From Verrucomicrobiota bacterium (lineage in GTDB: Bacteria > Verrucomicrobiota > Verrucomicrobiia > Verrucomicrobiales > Verrucomicrobiaceae): a stretch of DNA of 64,000 bases. Positions 44,244 to 54,084 of the stretch are shown one piece after another. The stretch covers positions 62,001-126,000 of the forward strand of contig JAFLEI010000012.1 of NCBI GenBank assembly GCA_017301975.1, in the 5' to 3' direction. The notes below the pieces were generated by a model. It did not search any database and had not been told where the DNA came from. It was given only the letters and a program-made list of their open reading frames with translations. The position numbers and the translations under genes are program-made. The stretch's first letter is position 1. Each line of letters starts with the position of its first letter.

Positions 44244-44320
44244 GTTGCGGTCACCTTTAGACCCGGGGACCTGGCAAAACAAGGGTCGTTACGGGCCGGT
44301 GAGACAAGTGCGTTGCCACC

Positions 44321-44349
44321 TTGACGCAAGCTTAACCAGAACTTACTAT
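44321..44349 (+). promoter_or_regulatory. Sigma-70-type promoter of the 44357 gene
   Basis: TTGACG at 44321-44326, a 17-base spacer, and TACTAT at 44344-44349. The -35 differs from consensus by one base and the -10 by one. The -10 ends seven bases before the ATG at 44357, so transcription would begin at or just before the start codon, giving a leaderless or nearly leaderless mRNA. Confidence 0.65.
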
Positions 44350-44356
44350 CCCCCCG

Positions 44357-45706
44357 ATGAAATTCCCCCTCCACGCCCGCCTGCCAGTGCTTCTGGCATG
44401 TGCCGTTTCATTCCTTTCCCTGACGACTGCATCCTCCGCCCTCTGGCCTTTTTCCGGCAAGAAGGACAAGGTGGTCCCGGTGGACAGCGAGCGTGAGTCG
44501 CAGGAACTCGCCGCCGCCGCCCTGCTGTCGCAGGCACGCCAGGCGGAGAACGCTGGGAAAGTTGGCAAGGCTCAGGGCTTGTACCAGTCCATCGTCAAGA
44601 GATACCCCTTCACCCCGAGCGCTGCCGAGGCTGCCTTTCAGAATGCTGTGATCATCCGCTACAACGGCAAGATGGATGATGCTTTTGATGCGTTTCAGAA
44701 CTTCATTTCAGCCTACCGCGACAGCCCTCATTTCAGTGAGGCCATCGAGAAGCAGTATGAGATCGCCGAAGAAGCGAAAGGCGGCAAAAAGCAGCGGGGG
44801 ATGCTCCTGCTGAGCATGAAGATGAACTCGTCGGATGTGATCAAGTTCTACGAGAAGATCATCAAGAACGCTCCCTTCGGCAAATACGCCCCGCTCGCGC
44901 AGTTCAGCATCGCGGAAATCCAGCAGGATTTGAAGGAGAAGGACAAGGCCGTCGCCGCCTATAACAAGGTGGTGGAAAACTACCCGCATTCCTCGCAGGC
45001 GGCTGAGGCCCAGTTCCGCATTGGCTCCATCAGCAACATCGCCGCCCAGCGCAGCGAAGACGCCTCGAACCTCCTTGCCGCACGTGACGCTCTGCGCACT
45101 TACATCGCAACCAACCCGGCCGGTGATCGCAAGCAGGAGACGGAGATGATCCTGCATCAGGTCAACACGGCCGAGGCAAATCAATCCCTCACGGTGGCCA
45201 AGTTCTACCAGCGGGTCGGCAAAACCAAGGCGGCTGCCATCTACCTCAATGAAGCGCTCAAGTTTGGTTCTCCGGAGGTTTCGGCTCAGGCGCGCACCAT
45301 GCTGGGCGAACTCGCCGCAGCTGATCCTGAGGGTGTGGCAGATGCCAAAAAAGGACCGGGCCAGGACTACACTTCGCTGACTGCGGAGAATTTGAAGATG
45401 CGTGATGATTATGTGGGCCCTCTTGCCCCGGATCTGGCACGCCTCAGCCAGAAGCCGAAAATGCGCACCGGGGATGAAGGGTTCGTGCCCATTCCGTTGC
45501 AGGAGCCCACTCTGCCGCTCCGGCCAGGAGCCGCCACACCAGGGGCTGGTTCACTGCTGCCACCGGTGCCTGAAACGGAAAAGCCCGCGCTGCTTCCTGT
45601 GCCACCTTCCCCCAGCGCCCCCTCCATGCTGCCGCCTTCACCGAACTCACGCGTGCCGGCACCGCCTGTCCCGCCAGTGCCTTCGACATCGAAGCCTGCG
45701 TCATAA
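44357..45706 (+). CDS. BamD-like tetratricopeptide protein
   Basis: 449 residues. Signal peptide MKFPLHARLPVLLACAVSFLSLTTASSA, then TPR-type helices (AGLYQSIVKRYPFTPSAAEAAFQNAVI; AQFSIAEIQQDLKEKDKAVAAY) as in BamD/YbgF, which support outer membrane protein assembly. The last 120 residues are proline-rich and disordered. Being next to lptE and near lpxB fits an envelope role. It is longer than BamD (about 245 residues), so it is a relative, not a certain ortholog. Promoter at 44321. Confidence 0.78.
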   Translation: MKFPLHARLPVLLACAVSFLSLTTASSALWPFSGKKDKVVPVDSERESQELAAAALLSQARQAENAGKVGKAQGLYQSIVKRYPFTPSAAEAAFQNAVIIRYNGKMDDAFDAFQNFISAYRDSPHFSEAIEKQYEIAEEAKGGKKQRGMLLLSMKMNSSDVIKFYEKIIKNAPFGKYAPLAQFSIAEIQQDLKEKDKAVAAYNKVVENYPHSSQAAEAQFRIGSISNIAAQRSEDASNLLAARDALRTYIATNPAGDRKQETEMILHQVNTAEANQSLTVAKFYQRVGKTKAAAIYLNEALKFGSPEVSAQARTMLGELAAADPEGVADAKKGPGQDYTSLTAENLKMRDDYVGPLAPDLARLSQKPKMRTGDEGFVPIPLQEPTLPLRPGAATPGAGSLLPPVPETEKPALLPVPPSPSAPSMLPPSPNSRVPAPPVPPVPSTSKPAS

Positions 45707-45766
45707 TTCTTGCGCCGACGTGGCAGCACGCCATTACTCGGCAGGGACACCTCTCAAACTATTTGG

Positions 45767-46273
45767 ATGAAATCGCTTTTTCTTCTGCTGGCATCATGCT
45801 GCCTTCTGCTCTCCGGTTGCGCAGGTTACACCTTGGGCGCTCAAAAGCCTGCTCACCTCCGCCACATCACCAAGATCGCGGTGCCCACCTTTGAGAATCT
45901 CACGCTGGAGCCCCGACTTGCCTCGCTGGTGACAAACGCCGTCATCAAGCAGCTGCAAAATCACGGCTCCTACCAGATCGTGTCCAAAAGCGAAGCTGAA
46001 GCTGTATTGCAGGGAAAGGTTGCTAACATCAACCGCACCCAGTTTCGTTCGGACCTCAACAACGTCCTGCGCAGCTCTCAGCTCCAGGCGACTTTGAGCT
46101 GTCTGTTCACCATCACGGATGCCTCTGGGAAGGTGCTGCATTCTGGCGCCGCCTCCGCTGATTCGTACATCATCCTTGAGGCGAATCTTCAGCTGTCGGA
46201 AACACAGCTCTTTGAAGATGCGGCTCAGCGTCTGGCCAACAATCTGGCGGATCAAATTTCCGAAGGCTGGTAA
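45767..46273 (+). CDS. lptE: LPS assembly lipoprotein LptE
   Basis: 168 residues from ATG 45767. Lipoprotein signal LLASCCLLLSGCAGY with lipobox LSGC. The body AHLRHITKIAVPTFENLTLEPRLASLVTNAVIKQL is the LptE/LPS-assembly pattern seen in Verrucomicrobiota and related phyla. Works with LptD to place LPS in the outer leaflet. Cotranscription with the BamD-like gene (60-base gap) is likely. Confidence 0.85.
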   Translation: MKSLFLLLASCCLLLSGCAGYTLGAQKPAHLRHITKIAVPTFENLTLEPRLASLVTNAVIKQLQNHGSYQIVSKSEAEAVLQGKVANINRTQFRSDLNNVLRSSQLQATLSCLFTITDASGKVLHSGAASADSYIILEANLQLSETQLFEDAAQRLANNLADQISEGW

Positions 46274-46288
46274 CCCTCTGTCCGAACC

Positions 46289-47071
46289 ATGTCGTCGGAT
46301 CAGGATTCAGCCTCAGAGCAGTTAGACGGTACTACAGATGACGTGTTGCTTGAGCCCGTGGCGGCTGCGGGGCGTCTCACACCAGGGCTGCATCTGGTGG
46401 CCACGCCCATCGGCAACATGCGGGACATCACGTACCGCGCCCTCGACACCCTGAGGACAGCCGATCTGGTGGCATGCGAGGACACGCGTCATTCCGGCAT
46501 GCTGCTCAAGCATCACGACATTCGTGCGCGGCTCATCAGCCTCAATGAGCACAATGAGGCACAGCGCATTCCCCAGCTGCTGGAACACATGCGGCAGGGT
46601 GGCAGCGTCGCGCTGATCTCCGATGCAGGCATGCCCACCGTGTCGGATCCGGGGCAGCGTCTTGTCGGGGCCGCAGTGGGTGCAGGGCTGCATGTGGAGG
46701 GCATTCCCGGTCCCAGCGCCGTCATCACGGCTTTGGCCGCTTCCGGACTGCCCACCACTCCCTTTTATTTTGGCGGCTTTCTGCCCCACAAAAAAGGCGC
46801 GCGCACCACTGAGCTCACGGCCGCCTTGCAGCGTGACTGCACCAGCATTTTCTTCGAAAGCCCCTACCGTCTGGTTTCTACTTTGGAGATCCTGGCGACG
46901 GCTGCGCCTGAGCACCGCGTCGTCGTGGCTCGTGAGCTGACGAAAAAGTTTGAGGAATTCAAACGTGGTCCGGCAAGCATCCTGCTATCTTATTACCAAA
47001 CCAAAACGCCCAAGGGAGAAATCACCCTCCTCATCGCGCCGGTCGATCCGCCCAAGTGGTTGACCTGGTAA
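46289..47071 (+). CDS. rsmI: 16S rRNA (cytidine-1402-2'-O)-methyltransferase
   Basis: 260 residues. Tetrapyrrole-methylase fold: [54 protein letters not shown], and [14 protein letters not shown] are RsmI signatures. Methylates C1402 of 16S rRNA. The first 25 residues are an unconserved acidic leader. Fifteen bases after lptE and 24 bases before the glycogen phosphorylase ATG. Confidence 0.95.
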   Translation: MSSDQDSASEQLDGTTDDVLLEPVAAAGRLTPGLHLVATPIGNMRDITYRALDTLRTADLVACEDTRHSGMLLKHHDIRARLISLNEHNEAQRIPQLLEHMRQGGSVALISDAGMPTVSDPGQRLVGAAVGAGLHVEGIPGPSAVITALAASGLPTTPFYFGGFLPHKKGARTTELTAALQRDCTSIFFESPYRLVSTLEILATAAPEHRVVVARELTKKFEEFKRGPASILLSYYQTKTPKGEITLLIAPVDPPKWLTW

Positions 47072-47094
47072 CCCTTCACAACCCTAGCATTCTC

Positions 47095-49554
47095 ATGGAA
47101 GCCCTCGCCAATTGCGCCGTTCTCAACACCACTGACAGTCTCAAACTTTCGATCACCAATCACCTCCGCTTCACCTTGGGGGCCTATGTTGAGACCGCCA
47201 GTGAGAACGACTGGTTTGTCGCAACGTCTCTCGCCGTGCGGGACCGCGTCATGGAGCGTTCCACCCAGTCCCGCCGCCAGCACCGCGCCCAGGGCGTGCG
47301 CCGCGTGCATTATCTCTCCCTTGAATACCTCATGGGCCGCCTGCTGGAAAACAATCTGCGCAATTCCGGCATCTACGACGCCACCAAGGTGGCCCTCGCG
47401 GAAATGGGCAAGGATCTCGACACTCTCTTGCAGAAGGAGCCTGACATGGGCCTCGGCAACGGTGGTCTTGGCCGTCTTGCTGCCTGTTTCATGGACTCGC
47501 TCAGCACCATGGATCTGCCCGCCATCGGCTACGGCATCCATTATGAGTTCGGCCTCTTTCGCCAGGAGTTCGTCAACGGCAAGCAGGTCGAGCACCCGGA
47601 CGCCTGGATGCGTGATGGCAGCCCGTGGAAGATTGCGCGCCCATCCTATCGCCAGTCAGTCAAGCTCTACGGTCATACCATCCAGAAATTCGACGAGTTT
47701 GGCCGGCCGCACCACGAGTGGGTTGAGACCAAATGCCTGCTGGGTCTTCCGTGGGACATTCCTATCGTCGGCTATGACAGCAACACCGTGAACGTGCTGC
47801 GTCTCTGGCAGGCGCAGGCGGATGAAGACTTCAACTTCAAGGTCTTCAACGAAGGCAGCTACATTGAGGCCTTGCGTGAAAAGGCCATCGCCGAAACCGT
47901 CTCCAAGGTGCTCTATCCGAACGACGCCACCGAGAGCGGCAAGGAACTGCGCCTGGTGCAGCAGTACTTCTTTGTCGCCTGCTCCCTGGCCGACATCGTT
48001 CGCCGGTTCAAAGGCGGTTACGATCTGCCATGGAGCGAGTTTCCTGCCAAGGCGGCCGTGCAGCTCAATGACACGCATCCAGCCGTTGCCATTCCAGAGC
48101 TCATGCGCATCCTTATCGATGAAGAGAAGCTCGAATGGAGCCAGGCCTGGGAAATCTGCCAGAAGACCTTCTCCTACACCAATCACACCCTGCTTCCCGA
48201 AGCGCTGGAGACCTGGAGCGCGGCGTTGTTTGAGCGCGTGCTTCCGCGCCATCTGCAGATCATCTATGAGATCAACCATCGATTCATGGATGAGGTCGAG
48301 GCCCGCTGGCCGGGGGATGGTGAGAAGAAGCGTGCGCTTTCCCTCATTGAAGAGAGCGGCGGCAAAAAAGTGCGCATGGCGCACATGTCCGTTCTCGGCA
48401 GCCATGCCACCAATGGTGTGGCCGCGCTGCACACACGCCTGCTGTGCGAGCGCCTCTTCCCGGAGTTCTTTGAGCTGTATCCTGAGCGCTTCCTCAATCT
48501 GACCAACGGCGTCACCTTCCGCCGCTGGCTGGATGTGTGCAATCCGCAGCTCTCCTCCCTCATCACCGAATCCATCGGTGCCGGCTGGTTGAAGGATTCC
48601 ACCAAGCTCATCGCGCTCGACAAGTTTGCCGACGACGCCTCATTCAAGGAAAAATTTCAGGCCATCAAGCGTGGTCACAAAGTCCACCTCGCCAAGATCA
48701 TTCAGGACACCTGCGGGGTCAGTGTCAGCCCCGACGCCTTGTTTGACGTCCAGATCAAGCGTCTGCACGAATACAAGCGCCAGCATCTCAATCTGCTGCA
48801 CATCGTCACTCTGTATCGCAAGATCATCGCCGATCCGAATTTCGACATGGCACCCCGCGTCTTCATCTTCGGCGCCAAGGCCGCTCCCGGCTACTACCTC
48901 GCGAAGAACATCATTCACGCCATCAATGCCCTCGCGGCCAAGGTCAATCATGACCCACGGGTGAATGGCAAACTGAAAGTCATTTACATCCCGAACTACG
49001 GCGTCTCCATCGCTGAGCGCATCATTCCTGCGGCTGATCTTTCCGAGCAGATCTCCACCGCTGGCAAGGAAGCCTCCGGCACCGGCAACATGAAGCTCGC
49101 CCTCAATGGTGCGCTCACCATCGGCACGCTCGATGGTGCCAACGTCGAAATCCTCGAAGAAGTGGGTCCGGACAACATCTTCATCTTTGGCCTCACTGTC
49201 GAAGAAGTCACCGAACTCTACGCCAAGGGCTACAATCCCTGGGACTTCTACCATGCCAGCGAAGACCTGCGCCTCAGCATCGACTGGCTGGCTTCCGATT
49301 ACTTCACCGGCAATCAGGACGAGTTCAAACCGCTGCGCGACAGCCTGCTCTCCCATGGAGATCCCTTCCTTGTCATGGCCGACTACGACCGCTATGCCGC
49401 ATGCCAGGCCCAGGTGGACAAAGCCTACCGCGACCAGCCCCGCTGGCAGAAGATGGCCATCCACAACACCGCCCGCATGGGCAAGTTCAGCAGTGACCGC
49501 ACGATTTTGGAGTACGCCAGGAAAGTCTGGAACCTGCCGCAGATCGGCGTGTGA
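47095..49554 (+). CDS. glgP: Glycogen/starch phosphorylase
   Basis: 819 residues from ATG 47095. GT35 enzyme releasing glucose 1-phosphate from alpha-1,4-glucans. Motifs: [32 protein letters not shown], and the PLP site [11 protein letters not shown] with K667. A longer frame back to 47056 overlaps rsmI and is not needed. A possible terminator hairpin follows the stop. Confidence 0.97.
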   Translation: MEALANCAVLNTTDSLKLSITNHLRFTLGAYVETASENDWFVATSLAVRDRVMERSTQSRRQHRAQGVRRVHYLSLEYLMGRLLENNLRNSGIYDATKVALAEMGKDLDTLLQKEPDMGLGNGGLGRLAACFMDSLSTMDLPAIGYGIHYEFGLFRQEFVNGKQVEHPDAWMRDGSPWKIARPSYRQSVKLYGHTIQKFDEFGRPHHEWVETKCLLGLPWDIPIVGYDSNTVNVLRLWQAQADEDFNFKVFNEGSYIEALREKAIAETVSKVLYPNDATESGKELRLVQQYFFVACSLADIVRRFKGGYDLPWSEFPAKAAVQLNDTHPAVAIPELMRILIDEEKLEWSQAWEICQKTFSYTNHTLLPEALETWSAALFERVLPRHLQIIYEINHRFMDEVEARWPGDGEKKRALSLIEESGGKKVRMAHMSVLGSHATNGVAALHTRLLCERLFPEFFELYPERFLNLTNGVTFRRWLDVCNPQLSSLITESIGAGWLKDSTKLIALDKFADDASFKEKFQAIKRGHKVHLAKIIQDTCGVSVSPDALFDVQIKRLHEYKRQHLNLLHIVTLYRKIIADPNFDMAPRVFIFGAKAAPGYYLAKNIIHAINALAAKVNHDPRVNGKLKVIYIPNYGVSIAERIIPAADLSEQISTAGKEASGTGNMKLALNGALTIGTLDGANVEILEEVGPDNIFIFGLTVEEVTELYAKGYNPWDFYHASEDLRLSIDWLASDYFTGNQDEFKPLRDSLLSHGDPFLVMADYDRYAACQAQVDKAYRDQPRWQKMAIHNTARMGKFSSDRTILEYARKVWNLPQIGV

Positions 49555-49570
49555 GGCCGTTTGATGGCTG

Positions 49571-49602
49571 GAGAGCACCCGTCCTGACCAGGGCGGGCTC
49601 TC
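49571..49602 (+). terminator. Probable terminator hairpin after glgP
   Basis: GAGAGC and GCTCTC flank an inner CCGTCCT/AGGGCGG pairing that includes one G-U pair and a small bulge, with a 4-base loop. It sits 17 bases after the glgP stop. The downstream T-run is weak, so factor-independent termination is only likely, not sure. Confidence 0.5.
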
Positions 49603-49668
49603 TTGATTCCAGCTTCGTGCTTTCGTTGAAAATCTTTGTCCGCAAGGCATGGTGGCGATTCACTCGTC

Positions 49669-50454
49669 ATGGAGGCATTGCGAACATCTTCCAAGCAGCT
49701 GAAGCTCTTCCACCTGGAGAATCCGTTGTCGGTGCGTTTGGGATCTGAGTTTTTTCGCTCTCTGCCCTCGGTTCCCGGCGTCTATTTCTTTTATGGGCAG
49801 ACGGGCGAATTGCTCTACATCGGTCAGTCTGCGGATCTCAAGGCGCGCATCGGCAGTTACAGGCATGTGGCGCCGGAGAAGAATCCGAAGAGAACGCTGC
49901 GGCTGGTTCATCGGATTGCCCGAATCGAATGGAAGGAGTGTGACACCGCAGCAGACGCCATCGAGCTTGAGGCAAAGCTGCTTTTGGAGCATCGCCCTCC
50001 GTTTAATCGTGCAGGTGTATGGCAGGGAGATCCATGGTGGCTGAAAATCGAGGCATCGTCAGACAAGGTTCTGCTGGAACTGACGAGAGAACCCGCCGGC
50101 ACCGGCCCGCATCCTTCGGCCTTTCGATATGTCGTTGGCAGCATGGCTCGCTGTCTCTACCGCGTTTCCTGGCCGCATGCTTCTTTGTCGGCCTACCCCC
50201 ATGGCCTTTTCAATGCGTCTGTGCCTCTGGTCCTCTCGTTGTCTCTTCCTGATGCTCCAGCGGTCGCAGAAAAGCTCACGACGTATGCCGAAGGACTCCA
50301 TGAGCCCTTGATGTCCAAGCTCGAAGAAATGCCTCTGGGAGCCACCGTAGCGGAGCAAGACTATTGGCAGGAGGAAGTCGAGCGTCTGAGGAAATATGCG
50401 GCCAAAATCCGGAAGCACGCAGAAGGGAAATTGATTTCCCCTTTGCCTCATTGA
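49669..50454 (+). CDS. GIY-YIG nuclease-domain protein
   Basis: 261 residues from ATG 49669 (an upstream TTG is less likely). PGVYFFYGQTGELLYIGQSA is the GIY-YIG core, followed by LKARIGSYR with the catalytic Arg and EAKLLLEHRPPFN with the metal-binding Glu. Similar to the nuclease part of UvrC or to Cho-like proteins, but the rest lacks UvrC motifs. The C-terminal 120 residues have no recognised domain. Converges with lpxB. Confidence 0.82.
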   Translation: MEALRTSSKQLKLFHLENPLSVRLGSEFFRSLPSVPGVYFFYGQTGELLYIGQSADLKARIGSYRHVAPEKNPKRTLRLVHRIARIEWKECDTAADAIELEAKLLLEHRPPFNRAGVWQGDPWWLKIEASSDKVLLELTREPAGTGPHPSAFRYVVGSMARCLYRVSWPHASLSAYPHGLFNASVPLVLSLSLPDAPAVAEKLTTYAEGLHEPLMSKLEEMPLGATVAEQDYWQEEVERLRKYAAKIRKHAEGKLISPLPH

Positions 50455-50459
50455 TCGGC

Positions 50460-51581
50460 TTACAACGATTCATGCACCGCCTGCGCCGCACGCGCATACG
50501 CTCCGCCACTTCCCAGCGTGGCGACGACATCTGCGAGATCCTGCTGAAGGTGCTCGCGTTTGGCGGCATCGGTCAGCAGTTCCAGGGTGGCTGCGGCGAG
50601 TGTCTCCGCGTTGAGATCGCCCTGCACGAGCTCTTTCACCACTTCGCGTTTGGCGAGGATGTTGACGATGCCCAGATGCTTGATTCGCACCACCAGCTTG
50701 GCGATGACGTAGGTGGGCCAGCTCACGTTGTAGATCAGCGTGTAGGGCAGGCCAAAACAGGCGGCTTCCAGCGTGGCGGTGCCAGAGGCGACGGCTCCGG
50801 CTTGCGCACGCTGCATCAGATCATAGACGGTGCCGGTTTCGATCCAGCGTTTGGCTTCAGGCATGCCGTGTTCGTCGGTCAGGTTGCGCATGAAACCCGC
50901 AAGCGTTTCATTGGCCGCCGAAACGACAAAGCGGGCACTGGGTACGGCTGCCTTGATGATCTTGGCCGCGTCCATCATGATGGGAAACAGGCGGCGCACT
51001 TCGTTGTGGCGGCTGCCGGGGAACCAGCCGACGAATCCGGGCTCGCGCTTCCATTCACGTTTCAGCGTCACCACGCGGTCCACCATGGGGTGGCCGCTGA
51101 ATTCGGTGCGCAGTCCGCTCTTCTCATAAAACTCCTTCTCGAAGGGGAAGATGCAGATCATGAGATCGAGCACCTGCGCCATGGTTTTCACACGGCCTTT
51201 TTTCCAGGCCCAGACCTGCGGGCTGATGTAGTAGAGGATGCGTCCCTTGTAACCAGCGGTGCGCAGGCTTTTGGCCAGGCGTAGATTGAAACCGGGATAG
51301 TCCACGAGGATCACCGCCTCAGGCTTTTGATCGAGGATGGAATCCAGCACGGCATCCATCTTCTCTTTGAAATAGCGGTACATCTTCACCACTTCCCAAA
51401 GGCCGACGACGCCTGCGGTTTCGACCCAGTCTTCCACGCCGTCGCCCACGACTTCACGCATCTTCGGACCGCCAAGCCCGATGACCTTCATGTCAGGCTC
51501 CAGAGCCTTCAATTCACGCAGGAGTCCAGCGGCATGGGTGTCGCCGCTGACTTCGCCTGCAATGATGAAGATGCGGTTCAT
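50460..51581 (-). CDS. lpxB: Lipid-A-disaccharide synthase
   Basis: 373 residues from ATG 51581, which overlaps the upstream stop (ATGA). GT19 enzyme joining UDP-diacylglucosamine and lipid X. RIFIIAGEVSGDTHAAGL at the start, YYISPQVWAWKKGRV and FPGSRHNEVRRLFP are diagnostic. With lptE and the GT9 gene it supports LPS in this organism. Coupled with the Gfo/Idh gene. Confidence 0.95.
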   Translation of the reverse strand: MNRIFIIAGEVSGDTHAAGLLRELKALEPDMKVIGLGGPKMREVVGDGVEDWVETAGVVGLWEVVKMYRYFKEKMDAVLDSILDQKPEAVILVDYPGFNLRLAKSLRTAGYKGRILYYISPQVWAWKKGRVKTMAQVLDLMICIFPFEKEFYEKSGLRTEFSGHPMVDRVVTLKREWKREPGFVGWFPGSRHNEVRRLFPIMMDAAKIIKAAVPSARFVVSAANETLAGFMRNLTDEHGMPEAKRWIETGTVYDLMQRAQAGAVASGTATLEAACFGLPYTLIYNVSWPTYVIAKLVVRIKHLGIVNILAKREVVKELVQGDLNAETLAAATLELLTDAAKREHLQQDLADVVATLGSGGAYARAAQAVHESL

Positions 51582-52531
51582 GAGGCGCCGAGGGCGGCGT
51601 TCTTCTCGATTTGATCGGTGATTTCCAAGGCGATGCGCACGGCTTCGGCGCCTTCCTGTCCTGTGACGACCGGGCGGCGGCCATGACGCGCGCATTCCAC
51701 GAATGCGGCGATTTCGAGCTTGAGTGGCTCATCCTTCTCCACTTCCACCGCTTCACGCACGATCTGCATGCCGTCTTTGCGATAGATCCAGCCGCTCTGC
51801 TCCTGGTAGTCCAGGCTGAGGTAGCTTTCGCTCTGGAAGACGCGGATTTTGCGCATCTTCTCCGGGCTGATGCGGCTGGCGGTGATGTTGGCGATGCAGC
51901 CATTGGCGAACTTGAGGCGCGCGTTGGCGATATCCTCACGCTTGGTCAAAACGGGGATGCCCACGGCATCGACCTGAATGAGTTCTGACTTCACCAGATG
52001 CAGCACGATCTCGATGTCGTGGATCATCAGATCCAGCACGACCCCAATATCAATGCTCCGGTTCGGGAAAGGGGAGAGACGGTGCGCTTCGATGAAGCGC
52101 GGGTTGTCCATCCGCTGCTCGAGTTGCAGCAGCACCGGATTGAAGCGCTCGATGTGACCCACCTGCAGGATCACGCTTTTGGCCTTCGCCAGTTCAATCA
52201 AGGCCTGGGCTTCAGCATACGACTCGCTGATGGGCTTCTCGACCAGCACATGCACACCGCCGTTCATCAGCGGCTCTGCGACTTTGCGGTGGAAGATGGT
52301 CGGGACGGCCACGGTGGCGGCATCGACACGGCTGGCGAAGTCCGCGAGATCACTGGCGGCCTGGGTGCCATACTGAGCGGCAAATTCAGCGGCGCGTGCG
52401 GGGTCGGCGTCATACACGGCGGCGAAGGTGATCGCGCCCTCGCTCTTCGCGGCGATCTCCGCCATGATGCGGGCATGGTTTTTGCCAATGGCGCCGACTC
52501 CGGCGACTCCGATGCGGAAAGGGGAACTCAT
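51578..52531 (-). CDS. Gfo/Idh/MocA oxidoreductase coupled to lpxB
   Basis: 317 residues, cytoplasmic (no signal). Rossmann motif RIGVAGVGAIGKNHARIM, then VLVEKPISES with the substrate lysine and QVGHIERFNP. Immediately upstream of lpxB with an overlapping stop/start. In other lineages a Gfo/Idh enzyme (GnnA) oxidises UDP-GlcNAc for amino-linked lipid A; the position here raises that option, but no GnnB aminotransferase is adjacent. Otherwise a sugar-nucleotide dehydrogenase of unknown substrate. Confidence 0.85.
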   Translation of the reverse strand: MSSPFRIGVAGVGAIGKNHARIMAEIAAKSEGAITFAAVYDADPARAAEFAAQYGTQAASDLADFASRVDAATVAVPTIFHRKVAEPLMNGGVHVLVEKPISESYAEAQALIELAKAKSVILQVGHIERFNPVLLQLEQRMDNPRFIEAHRLSPFPNRSIDIGVVLDLMIHDIEIVLHLVKSELIQVDAVGIPVLTKREDIANARLKFANGCIANITASRISPEKMRKIRVFQSESYLSLDYQEQSGWIYRKDGMQIVREAVEVEKDEPLKLEIAAFVECARHGRRPVVTGQEGAEAVRIALEITDQIEKNAALGAS

Positions 52532-52553
52532 GATCTGATTTGAAAAAGGAAGG

Positions 52554-53996
52554 TTAGAATTTGCCGGGGAACTTCATGCCGGGGGGAAGCTTGGGCATTT
52601 TGCCGCCTCCACCACCTCCGAGCATCCCTCCCAGACCTCCGAGTCCTCCCATGCCGCCGCCGCCAAGTCCTCCTCCGCCCCCGCCCATCATGCCGCCCAT
52701 CATCTGGGCCATCATGCCTTTGTTGCTCATGAGCTTCTTCATCATCTCAAACTGCTTCAGGAGCTGGTTCATCTCCATCACCGGACGCCCGGCTCCCGCG
52801 CAGATGCGTTTGCGGCGCTGGCCGTTGATGATTTCCGGGCGCTGACGCTCCTTGGGCGTCATCGAAAGAATGAGCGCCTCCACGTGCTTCATGCGCTGGT
52901 CGCTGTCGGGACCGATCATGTCCTTCATCTTGCCCATGCCCGGGAGCATGCCGAGGATGCCGCCGATGGGACCGAGCTTCTTCATCATGCGCAGTTGCGC
53001 AAGCATGTCGGTGAAATCGAATTTGTTCGACTGCATGCGGGCGGCCAGCTTCATGGCCTCCTTCTCGTCGATCTCTTCAGCGGCTTTCTCCACGAGGCCC
53101 ACCACATCGCCCATGCCCAGGATGCGCTGCGCCATGCGGTCAGGATGGAAAACTTCGAGCTGATCGACTTTTTCACCCACGCCGAGGAATTTGACCGCGC
53201 AGCCGGTGACCTGACGCATGGAAAGCAGGGCACCCCCGCGGGCATCGCCGTCCAACTTGGTCATGATCAAGCCTGTGATGCCGACGGCGGCATTGAATTT
53301 CTGCGCCACGCTCACGGCCTGCTGACCCGTCGCGGCATCGGCTACCAGCAGGACTTCATTCGGCTCCACCACGGCACGCACGCGCTTGAGCTCCGCCAGC
53401 AGGTCTTCATCGAGATCCTGACGGCCGGCGGTGTCAAAGATGGCAACGCCGCTGCCTTGCTCCTTCAGCCAGACCATGGCGGCCTTGGCGGCTTTCACCG
53501 GATCGGTCTCGCCCTCGGCAGGTGCAAACACCGGCACATTGAGCTGCTGGCCGAGCACCTGCAGCTGCTTGATGGCGGCTGGGCGATAAAGGTCCAGTGC
53601 AAGAAGCAGCGGGCGGCGGCCCTGTTTTTTGAGCCAGTTCGCTAGCTTGGCGGAGGTCGTCGTTTTACCGGCACCATTGAGGCCGGTCATCAGGATGCGC
53701 TGCGGGGGCTCCAGATTCAGTCCACTGGCATCACTGCCCAGCAGCTTGACCAGCTCATCGTGGAAAATTTTGACGATCTGCTGCCCGGGCGAAACCTTGA
53801 GCAGCACTTCCGCGCCGATCGACTGCTTGCTGACGGTATCGACAAGTTCTTTGGCGACCTTGAAGTCCACATCCGCCTCCAGCAGGGCCATGCGGATTTC
53901 CTGCATGGCGTCGCTGACATTGGATTCACTGATGCGGGCCTGGCCGCGCAGCTTTTTAAAGGCGCTTTCGAGTTTTTCAGAGAGGGCGGAGAACAT
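52554..53996 (-). CDS. ffh: Signal recognition particle GTPase Ffh
   Basis: 480 residues from ATG 53996. N-domain MFSALSEKLESAFKKLRG; G-domain with P-loop GLNGAGKTT, DLYRPAAIKQLQ, DTAGRQDLDEDLL, TKLDGDARGG; M-domain QRMKHVEALILSMTPKE and QLLKQFEMMKKLMSN for signal-sequence and RNA binding. The C-terminus adds a Gly/Met-rich tail of about 60 residues. Targets membrane proteins to the translocon. Its 4.5S RNA is not in the window. Confidence 0.97.
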   Translation of the reverse strand: MFSALSEKLESAFKKLRGQARISESNVSDAMQEIRMALLEADVDFKVAKELVDTVSKQSIGAEVLLKVSPGQQIVKIFHDELVKLLGSDASGLNLEPPQRILMTGLNGAGKTTTSAKLANWLKKQGRRPLLLALDLYRPAAIKQLQVLGQQLNVPVFAPAEGETDPVKAAKAAMVWLKEQGSGVAIFDTAGRQDLDEDLLAELKRVRAVVEPNEVLLVADAATGQQAVSVAQKFNAAVGITGLIMTKLDGDARGGALLSMRQVTGCAVKFLGVGEKVDQLEVFHPDRMAQRILGMGDVVGLVEKAAEEIDEKEAMKLAARMQSNKFDFTDMLAQLRMMKKLGPIGGILGMLPGMGKMKDMIGPDSDQRMKHVEALILSMTPKERQRPEIINGQRRKRICAGAGRPVMEMNQLLKQFEMMKKLMSNKGMMAQMMGGMMGGGGGGLGGGGMGGLGGLGGMLGGGGGGKMPKLPPGMKFPGKF

Positions 53997-54084
53997 CGGG
54001 AGAAAATAAGGGGCGCTGGATAGTCGGCAGCAGCCTACGCATGGCAACTGCGAAGGCGGGGCGAATCAGGGCGGTGAAACAAGG

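Noticed and set aside
45710..45766. Earlier start for lptE
   Set aside because: The lipoprotein signal begins at ATG 45767; upstream codons are unrelated and polar.
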